A stretch of DNA of 5,130 nt from Candidatus Uhrbacteria bacterium RIFOXYB12_FULL_58_10 (GTDB taxonomy: Bacteria; Patescibacteriota; Patescibacteriia; UBA9934; GWF2-40-263): NCBI GenBank assembly GCA_943348955.1, contig CALQZE010000043.1:1-5130 (forward strand), in the 5' to 3' direction. Made by a program: the position numbers and the translations under genes. The notes under the pieces were generated by a model that did not search any database, was not told the DNA's origin, and was given only the letters and a program-made list of their open reading frames with translations. Positions 1-4,993 of the stretch are shown here, piece by piece; position 1 is the first letter of the stretch, and each line of letters starts with the position of its first letter.

Positions 1-1
1 C

Positions 2-859
2 GATGTCCGTATTGATCAACTTTTTCAAATCGTCCGATCCTGGACACAAACATCCGAAATTTCCTTTTACGATCGCCGAGCACATACCGGAATGCTTCGT
101 TACGCAACCATTCGCGCAACAAGACTTGGTGAAACCATGATCACGATCGTTACGAGTAAACCAACAGATGACGCCGAAGAAAAGAAGATTCGTGAATGCC
201 TTTCGATTCTTTCCAAAACTCCGGAACTTAGTACGCTCATTTGGTCTATAAATGATTCGGATGCGGACACATCCTTCGGAACCGTTCTTCACACCATTTC
301 AGGAAATGGGTGGATTGAAGAGAATATCGGTGGGCTTACCTATCGCATCAGTCCAAACGCTTTCTTTCAAACCAATTCTTACGCATCCGGCATTCTCCTT
401 GAAACCGTGAAAGCTTGTTGTGGAGATGTTTCAGACAAACGCGTTCTGGATCTTTACTGCGGAACAGGATTCTTCTCAATCGCACTTGCGGCAAGTGCGA
501 AAGAAATGATCGGAGTGGAGCTTGTTGAAGATGCGATTGCGGACGCACGCATCAATGCGGAACGTAACAACGTAAATCCAACGTTCATTGCTGCCCCAAC
601 CGAAAATTACGATTGGTCTATTCACAAACCGGATTTGATCATTCTTGATCCACCACGCTCCGGCATGCACGATCGTGCGCTTGCAGACATTTTGAAATAT
701 CGACCTGAAACCATCGTCTACATTTCCTGCAATCCTAAAAACTTTGCACGCGAGATGGTACAATTGCAAGAAGTTTATAAGGTCGCATCTATAAAAGCGA
801 TCGATTTATTCCCCCATACTCCACACGTGGAGTTGGTAACAAAGTTAGTTCGTAAATAA
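2..859 (+). CDS. rlmD: 23S rRNA (uracil-5-)-methyltransferase, RlmD/TrmA family (5' end missing)
   Basis: The reading frame is open from the first bases of the window, so this is the C-terminal part (285 residues) of a longer gene; the ATG at 92 is internal. The family transfers a methyl group from SAM to C5 of a uridine in 23S rRNA or tRNA. Visible motifs in order: a FFQTNSYASG segment typical of this family, the SAM-binding loop VLDLYCGTGFFSIAL starting at base 443, the acidic GVELVEDA strand, the DPPR motif at 647-658, the catalytic cysteine in SCNP (Cys codon 728-730), and the C-terminal signature DLFPHTPHVE. All catalytic parts in view are intact. The TRAM domain and iron-sulfur cysteines, if present, lie outside the window, so RlmD, RlmCD and TrmA cannot be told apart with certainty; the C-terminal HTPHVE favours RlmD-type. 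The stop lies 5 bases before era, which suggests co-transcription and shared ribosome-maturation roles. Confidence 0.9.
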   Translation, partial: DVRIDQLFQIVRSWTQTSEISFYDRRAHTGMLRYATIRATRLGETMITIVTSKPTDDAEEKKIRECLSILSKTPELSTLIWSINDSDADTSFGTVLHTISGNGWIEENIGGLTYRISPNAFFQTNSYASGILLETVKACCGDVSDKRVLDLYCGTGFFSIALAASAKEMIGVELVEDAIADARINAERNNVNPTFIAAPTENYDWSIHKPDLIILDPPRSGMHDRALADILKYRPETIVYISCNPKNFAREMVQLQEVYKVASIKAIDLFPHTPHVELVTKLVRK

Positions 860-864
860 TCCCT

Positions 865-1722
865 ATGAATAAGAAATCTGGCTTCGTTGTTCTCGTCGGG
901 CGCTCAAACGTGGGAAAATCCACGCTCATGAATTCGCTCGTCGGATCAAAAGTGGCGATTACCTCCCCTAAACCACAAACAACACGTTTACCGATTCACG
1001 GAATCTTAACGCAAGAAGAAGGTCAAATCGTTTTTGTAGATACTCCTGGAATGATGAAGGGAGCACGAGACACCCTTTCTAAAACACTCGCAGAATCGAT
1101 GAAAGGCGCATTGAACGATGTGGACGCCGTGTTATATATTGCCGATCCAACACGCTCCATCGGTGATGAAGAAAAATCTACCTTGCGATTGATTGAATTG
1201 ATTGATAAACCAAAAATCTTGGTCATCAACAAAATGGATCTTGAAAAAAAACCGTACGTCGATTTTTATCGCGACTTGAAAGATAAATTCACTGAAGTGA
1301 TTGAAGTGTCCGCTATGAAAGGGACACACATCAAAACACTCATCGAAAAACTTTACGAGATTCTTCCAGAAGGCGAACCGTTCTATCCGGAATACCAATT
1401 GACCAACATGGGAAATCGCGAGTGGATTGCGGAATTGATCCGCGAGAAACTGTTCCTGCGCTTGCGACAAGAAGTTCCCTACTCTGTCCACGTGGAAGTC
1501 ACACAAATTGAAGAGCGTGAAAATAACCTTACGTACATTGCCGCAACGGTTTTCACAACAGACGAACGCTATAAACGCATGATCATCGGTTCTGGCGGAC
1601 GTGGAATTCGCGAAATAGGACAATCTACGCGTCGAGAATTGGAAACCGTCATGAACAGAAAAATTTTTCTTGATTTAACCGTCGAGAAAAACCCACACTG
1701 GATGTTGAAGTTTGAAATGTAA
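865..1722 (+). CDS. era: GTPase Era, ribosome small-subunit assembly factor
   Basis: A 285-residue Era. It is a GTPase with a KH RNA-binding domain that binds 16S rRNA near its 3' end and helps 30S maturation at the inner membrane face. G1 is GRSNVGKST (residues 12-20), the switch I signature is SPKPQTTR (34-41), G3 is DTPG (59-62), G4 is NKMD (122-125) and G5 is SAMKG (149-153). A linker and the REKLFLR...EVPYSV region typical of Era follow, then the KH domain around 220-279 with its GXXG loop at 242-245. Oddities: G1 has Ser where Era usually has Pro; the GXXG loop is GSGG, without the basic residue usually found there; and the chain ends six residues after the conserved Trp279, so the usual tail with a terminal LGY is absent. 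The ATG lies 5 bases after the methyltransferase stop, with no Shine-Dalgarno sequence, so translation is probably coupled. A terminator follows directly. Confidence 0.95.
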   Translation: MNKKSGFVVLVGRSNVGKSTLMNSLVGSKVAITSPKPQTTRLPIHGILTQEEGQIVFVDTPGMMKGARDTLSKTLAESMKGALNDVDAVLYIADPTRSIGDEEKSTLRLIELIDKPKILVINKMDLEKKPYVDFYRDLKDKFTEVIEVSAMKGTHIKTLIEKLYEILPEGEPFYPEYQLTNMGNREWIAELIREKLFLRLRQEVPYSVHVEVTQIEERENNLTYIAATVFTTDERYKRMIIGSGGRGIREIGQSTRRELETVMNRKIFLDLTVEKNPHWMLKFEM

Positions 1723-1728
1723 AACAAC

Positions 1729-1760
1729 AAAAAAGAAGAGTTTATGACTCTTCTTTTTTT
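1729..1760. terminator. Bidirectional intrinsic terminator between era and the lipoprotein gene
   Basis: A perfect 12-bp inverted repeat (arms 1729-1740 and 1748-1759, AAAAAAGAAGAG and its complement) encloses a 7-base loop. The core GAAGAG/CTCTTC stem is followed by a run of seven T on the plus strand and six T on the minus strand, so it can end transcripts from both convergent genes. It starts 7 bases after the era stop and ends 10 bases before the lipoprotein stop. Confidence 0.85.
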
Positions 1761-1769
1761 ATTCATTCA

Positions 1770-2699
1770 TTATGGGTTAACAATTTCAGCAACTTTGTAC
1801 CCCGCAAATGCATCCAAGAAATTCTGTTTAGAAAAAATATTCCAAGAACCTTTAGATGCCGGGGAAAGCGATACTTCCAAAATGAGAGGATTGTCACGAT
1901 TCGCAAGAATCGTATAGCGACCGAACCAGTTGCGCGCTTCAATCGTCCGAACCGTTTCTTGTTTTCCATTGACGGTCAATGAAAATGTCCCGAAATCCTG
2001 GTCCGCTGTAACGCTTAATAATTCATCTCGATCTTTCACTGTCGCAGCATCTTGTTTAAGTGAATTGATGAAATTGTGAACCGAATCCGAAAGTCCGAGT
2101 GCCCCTGCAATCGAATCATCAAATAATCCTAGATTCAAAACAGTTTTTCGTTTGGAAATAAGTTCATCGTATTGATTCGTTGAAATCCAAATAAGTGTAT
2201 TATCCCCTTTTTCGCCAGTGTCTCCGTCCAACCAAAGGGCTGGCAGAAAAATGGACGAAGCTGCCGCAAGAGATGTGGAGGATAAACTTCCTGAGTGTAT
2301 CTTTGTTTCAAACTCTTGATCGGGTTTTGGTGGAATATCTGTCCCGATCGGAGAGTCTTTATATTTTGCATCGTATACATTTCGTGCATCGATGGATGAT
2401 TGTGTTTCAGCCTTAGTATCCATCGTCCAACTTAACGCGACGCGATCTCCCGCTTTCCATTCTAGAAGAGTGATGTGACGATCTGCAATTTGTCCCCCCA
2501 ACAGACTGACAATACTTCCATCTAATCCGAGCACTGTTTGTTTAAGAGACACGGATGCGTTTGGTTTCAATAACAAGATATCTGTTGCCGTTTTTATTTC
2601 ATCAGCAGATTTTGGTATCGGTTGTACGGAACACCCAACACCGAGAAAAACAAGACCGACAAGAACCACCGAAAAGAATTTTTGCGTATGTCTTATCAT
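1770..2699 (-). CDS. Putative lipoprotein of unknown family
   Basis: A 309-residue protein that I do not recognise. The N-terminus looks like a lipoprotein signal peptide: a short basic start (MIRHTQK), a hydrophobic stretch at residues 8-22 ending in FLGVG, and Cys23, the only cysteine in the protein, which supports lipidation. The lipobox is imperfect: Gly rather than Leu stands at -3. The rest is soluble and Ser/Thr/Asp-rich, with alternating hydrophobic residues that suggest beta structure. Near the C-terminus, RNWFGRYTILANRDNPLILE (about 256-275) is the most motif-like part. I chose the ATG at 2699 because it places the signal peptide at the start. The frame is open upstream to an ATG at 2834, but that would overlap the preceding gene and bury the signal sequence behind 45 residues. 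The ATG at 2753 overlaps that gene by 16 bases and is less likely. It lies 38 bases downstream of the thioredoxin-like gene, probably in one transcript. An envelope location is inferred; the function is unknown. Confidence 0.8.
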   Translation of the reverse strand: MIRHTQKFFSVVLVGLVFLGVGCSVQPIPKSADEIKTATDILLLKPNASVSLKQTVLGLDGSIVSLLGGQIADRHITLLEWKAGDRVALSWTMDTKAETQSSIDARNVYDAKYKDSPIGTDIPPKPDQEFETKIHSGSLSSTSLAAASSIFLPALWLDGDTGEKGDNTLIWISTNQYDELISKRKTVLNLGLFDDSIAGALGLSDSVHNFINSLKQDAATVKDRDELLSVTADQDFGTFSLTVNGKQETVRTIEARNWFGRYTILANRDNPLILEVSLSPASKGSWNIFSKQNFLDAFAGYKVAEIVNP

Positions 2700-2737
2700 A
2701 AAAGGTTTTATTTGAAACCGTCTTGTCTTCTCGACGT

Positions 2738-2989
2738 CTACTTCCCCGCCCATTCTCGAATGTGTTCCTCTGTTGTTTCTCCACAAATAAATTTCTTTGT
2801 TGTCGCGTTGTAAAAAAATGGAACTCCGCCACAAAGACCCGTGTCAAAAGTTTCGAGCTTCTTTGCATTCTCTTCATTGTGCCAGGTTTCCAAAATCTCA
2901 ATCTTGATTCCCTCTTTATTTAATTTTTCAACGATCGGAAGCATCGTGTGGCAGTGTGGGCATTCTGTTCCGTAAAAAAAGTATTTCAT
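2738..2989 (-). CDS. Small thioredoxin/glutaredoxin-like protein with CPHC active site
   Basis: A complete 83-residue thioredoxin-fold protein without a signal peptide, so probably cytosolic. It opens with a beta strand (MKYFFYG) leading straight into the active-site CPHC at residues 10-13, the same dipeptide as in DsbA. An amphipathic helix and a second strand (IKIEIL) follow. The GVPFF segment carries the cis-proline (Pro57) that packs against the active site in this fold. Two further cysteines, Cys53 just before GGVP and Cys69, could form a second thiol pair or bind metal. The length matches minimal glutaredoxins and is shorter than thioredoxin (about 105). The family role is thiol-disulfide exchange; the substrate is unknown. 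It is the first gene of a probable two-gene unit with the lipoprotein and is divergent from the FecR-like gene. The ATG at 2989 is the only start consistent with the fold; no Shine-Dalgarno sequence precedes it. Confidence 0.88.
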   Translation of the reverse strand: MKYFFYGTECPHCHTMLPIVEKLNKEGIKIEILETWHNEENAKKLETFDTGLCGGVPFFYNATTKKFICGETTEEHIREWAGK

Positions 2990-2993
2990 ATTG

Positions 2994-3022
2994 TTCGCAA
3001 TAAGGTTGAATTCTGCTATGAT
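2994..3022 (+). promoter_or_regulatory. Candidate extended -10 promoter, predicted leaderless
   Basis: TTCGCA (2994-2999, 4/6) is followed by a 17-base spacer and TATGAT (3017-3022, 5/6), with TGC directly before it (3014-3016) forming a TGn extended -10. The expected start, about 7 bases downstream, falls on or next to the A of the ATG at 3029, so the mRNA would have little or no leader. The -10 overlaps that of the opposing promoter by two bases. Confidence 0.45.
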
Positions 3023-3050
3023 TCTACCATGTTCAAGAAACTCGCATCAA
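3021..3050 (-). promoter_or_regulatory. Candidate promoter for the thioredoxin-like/lipoprotein unit
   Basis: On the minus strand, TTGATG (3050-3045) is followed after 18 bases by TAGAAT (3026-3021), a 4/6 and 5/6 match to sigma-70 boxes. Transcription would begin near 3014 and give a leader of about 25 bases. The -35 box lies inside the start of the divergent FecR-like gene. This was read by eye, with no measured start. Confidence 0.4.
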
Positions 3051-3655
3051 TCCTGTTTATCCTCTGTGTTTTCGGACTTCTCGTCTTGAATCGTTTTGAT
3101 TTAAGTCCAAAAGTGATCGCAAAGATCAATCGAGACGATTCAACATCAGGCAATCCAACCTATTCGATCGGCCATACGTTCAAAAATGGCGAGACAATTT
3201 CAACACATGCGGGCGAATTTATTAAATTGCAAATCGGCTACCTTATTGAACTAAGCCTCGACGAAAATACAAACGTAAAATTAAAATCTCTTTCAAAAAA
3301 TAACGTTCGGATTGGATTCGGACATGGGCGTATTCTTGTTTTCACTTCGGATGGAGGCTCTATAAATATTGATACACCAACGGCACAACACAAAATCGAA
3401 ACCTCTTCCAAACTTTCTGCCGCAAGAGAAAACATGGTCAAAGCCACATTTGTCGGCTATGACTTCAACCATCTCACAAGTGTGATTCCAATCGTAGGAG
3501 TGATTCACACAATCATTCCATTGCTCGACCGAGAAATGGATGTAACATCACCGATCAACATTCACGATGAGAATCCTCCGATTGTCGAATCGACGAAGTT
3601 CGATCGAAATGCAGGTGTCTACAAAGCATTTTACGATTGGACAGAACAAAAATAG
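3029..3655 (+). CDS. Membrane-anchored protein with FecR-like domain
   Basis: A 208-residue protein with a basic N-terminus and one hydrophobic segment (residues 5-20, LASILFILCVFGLLVL). This segment acts either as a signal anchor or as an uncleaved signal peptide and places the rest outside the cytoplasm. Residues about 47-123 follow the beta-repeat pattern of FecR-type domains: a GETIST turn, alternating strands (FIKLQI, IELSL, VKLKSL), a GRILVF strand after a Gly-rich turn, and INIDTPTA, matching the 'TP.A' element that usually precedes the last strand. The final 80 residues are unassigned. FecR itself transmits iron-siderophore signals to a sigma factor, but neither a sigma factor nor a TonB receptor is nearby, so a structural or unknown envelope role is as likely. 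The start at 3029 was chosen over the in-frame ATG at 2948, which lies inside the divergent gene and would place 27 residues before the membrane segment. The family call is a pattern match by eye. Confidence 0.75.
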   Translation: MFKKLASILFILCVFGLLVLNRFDLSPKVIAKINRDDSTSGNPTYSIGHTFKNGETISTHAGEFIKLQIGYLIELSLDENTNVKLKSLSKNNVRIGFGHGRILVFTSDGGSINIDTPTAQHKIETSSKLSAARENMVKATFVGYDFNHLTSVIPIVGVIHTIIPLLDREMDVTSPINIHDENPPIVESTKFDRNAGVYKAFYDWTEQK

Positions 3656-3685
3656 TCAGCACACTGAGCTGACTATTTTTGTTCT
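3643..3685. terminator. Intrinsic terminator hairpin overlapping the FecR-like stop codon
   Basis: A perfect 18-bp inverted repeat has arms at 3643-3660 and 3668-3685 and a 7-base loop. The upper stem ATAGTCAGC/GCTGACTAT is followed by TTTTTGTTCT on either strand, so it can work in both directions: for the FecR-like gene on the plus strand and as a backup for the glycoside hydrolase transcript on the minus strand. The 5' arm includes the last codons and the TAG of the FecR-like gene. Confidence 0.8.
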
Positions 3686-3701
3686 ATCTCACCCATATTG
3701 T

Positions 3702-3751
3702 CTGAGCCCGTCGAAGACTGAGCGATCAATTCACTGCTTCGACAGGCTCAG
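3702..3751. repeat. REP-like inverted repeat (CTTCGACAGGCTCA type)
   Basis: Arms CTGAGCCCGTCGAAG (3702-3716) and CTTCGACAGGCTCAG (3737-3751) pair over 15 positions with one mismatch (C3709 against A3744, which becomes a G-T wobble on the other strand). The loop is 20 bases and contains a second CTGAGC (3718-3723) able to compete for the 3' arm. The TGAGCCTGTCGAAG core resembles short palindromes dispersed between genes in many bacterial genomes. It sits between two convergent genes, the usual place for REP elements. The identity is inferred from the motif, as only one copy lies in the window. Confidence 0.6.
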
Positions 3752-3786
3752 CAAATAATATATTTATACGTTACGTGATGAGTTTC

Positions 3787-4992
3787 TTATTTCCATCCAT
3801 TCTGTTTGATAATTTCTCTATATCCTGCAACAGACGCACGAGGTTTTCGTTTACATGTTTCAAAATCAACTTCGAATAATCCGAATCGAGCCGTAAAACC
3901 TTCTGCCCATTCGAAGTTATCAAGCAATGACCAGTGAAAATATCCGCGAACATCAACGCCGTGTTCGATTGCTTCTGCGACAGCAATAAGTGATTCTTTG
4001 ATATACCACATGCGATGTTGATCTTCTTTATCCGCAAGTCCGTGTTCCAAAATGTAAACTGGCTTGCGAAACTTCTTCAGACCAAGAAGGACCTGTTTGA
4101 TTCCTTCTGGATGTAATTCCCAACCAAGATCAGATGTCAGCCGATGTTTACCCGGTTTTCCAAATCGGAGATCGAGTGAGCGATAAAAGTAATAATTCAA
4201 TCCGACAAAATCCTGATACTTCTGGATCTTATTTAAAAACCAATCGTTCCAGAAATAAACACTAATCTTTGCAATGAGTTGATTCACGATCCACGGTTGC
4301 TTCGCAGAAAAATGAATGTTGTGACTTGCAATACCGACCTGATGATCTACGTTCGCTGATTTGATCGTCGTGTACGCAAGCTTGTGTGCGTGTACGAGAT
4401 GTTTCATCACACGAATGCACGTAAACAGGTTCTTTTCTTGCGGTGGCCAAATGCCCACAAAAAAACTGTTTGACGTATACACTTGTGGCTCATTCAATGT
4501 CACCCAAAACTTCACAACATCCCCAAACGATTCGACGACTTTCGCGACGAACACATCGAAATATTCCGCTGTTTTAGAAGATTTCCATCCGCCTTGATCG
4601 CGAACCCACAGTGGAACGGGCCAATGCCACAGTGTAACAAACGGTTCGATTCCTTGTGCACGTAATTTCTGAATAAATATCCGATATTGTTGCAAGACAG
4701 CCAAATCAAATTTCCCCTGTTGCGGTTCAATCCGAGACCATTCAATCGAGAATCGATATGCGTTTACTCCAAGTTGTTTTAGACAATTTAAATCCTCTTT
4801 TGGTCGAGAAAACGAATCGCACGCCAAACCAGAAATAAACTGAGTAAGATCATTTCCCTTTGTCTCATGATAACGTTTGCGTTCTTCCGAAATCTCCCAT
4901 TCCGACCAATCATTATTCATGTTCCCTTCGATTTGATGTGAGGATGTCGCAGCCCCCCAAAGAAATGATTTCGGAAATTGGATCTGTTTCAT
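3787..4992 (-). CDS. Glycoside hydrolase family 1 (beta-glucosidase/beta-glycosidase)
   Basis: A 401-residue GH1 enzyme, a retaining beta-glycosidase that would cleave terminal beta-linked sugars in the cytosol (no signal peptide). The N-terminal signature is FLWGAATSSHQIEG (10-23, sugar-binding Gln20). RFSIEWSRIEP (80-90) and TLWHWPVPLW (120-129, His123) follow. The acid/base Glu168 lies in TLNEP, Tyr267 in GLNYY, the nucleophile Glu316 in ILEHGLAD, and HWSLLDNFEWAEGF (353-366) supplies aglycone and glycone contacts. Both catalytic glutamates are present, so activity is likely. Unusual points: the usual T-E-N-G around the nucleophile is L-E-H-G, and the chain is shorter than the common 440-480 residues, mainly between the acid/base and Tyr267. 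The substrate cannot be told. The ATG at 4992 follows the stop of the upstream gene by one base, implying an operon and coupled translation. An in-frame TTG at 5007 would add five residues but overlaps the upstream gene. Confidence 0.95.
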   Translation of the reverse strand: MKQIQFPKSFLWGAATSSHQIEGNMNNDWSEWEISEERKRYHETKGNDLTQFISGLACDSFSRPKEDLNCLKQLGVNAYRFSIEWSRIEPQQGKFDLAVLQQYRIFIQKLRAQGIEPFVTLWHWPVPLWVRDQGGWKSSKTAEYFDVFVAKVVESFGDVVKFWVTLNEPQVYTSNSFFVGIWPPQEKNLFTCIRVMKHLVHAHKLAYTTIKSANVDHQVGIASHNIHFSAKQPWIVNQLIAKISVYFWNDWFLNKIQKYQDFVGLNYYFYRSLDLRFGKPGKHRLTSDLGWELHPEGIKQVLLGLKKFRKPVYILEHGLADKEDQHRMWYIKESLIAVAEAIEHGVDVRGYFHWSLLDNFEWAEGFTARFGLFEVDFETCKRKPRASVAGYREIIKQNGWK

Positions 4993-4993
4993 A

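Noticed and set aside
818..833. Palindrome ACTCCAC-AC-GTGGAGT
   Set aside because: It lies in the codons of the conserved HTPHVE motif and has a 2-base spacer too small for a hairpin loop; probably a by-product of coding.
1132..1623. Open frame of 163 codons on the minus strand, rich in Phe and Cys
   Set aside because: It lies wholly opposite era, and its protein is a low-complexity shadow with no recognisable motif.
2700..2834. N-terminal extension of the lipoprotein to an ATG at 2834 or 2753
   Set aside because: It overlaps the thioredoxin-like gene and would place 18 to 45 residues ahead of a clear signal peptide. The ATG at 2699 gives a normal signal peptide.
2948..3028. Upstream in-frame ATG at 2948 for the FecR-like protein
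   Set aside because: It lies inside the divergent gene and precedes the signal anchor by 27 residues unlike an export signal; the ATG at 3029 is better.
4369..4396. Near-repeat and imperfect palindrome built on CGTGTACG
   Set aside because: It is interrupted, lies within the GH1 coding sequence and is explained by the codons.
4361..4665. Plus-strand open frames opposite the glycoside hydrolase
   Set aside because: Antisense shadows of a strongly conserved gene, with no motif or start signal.
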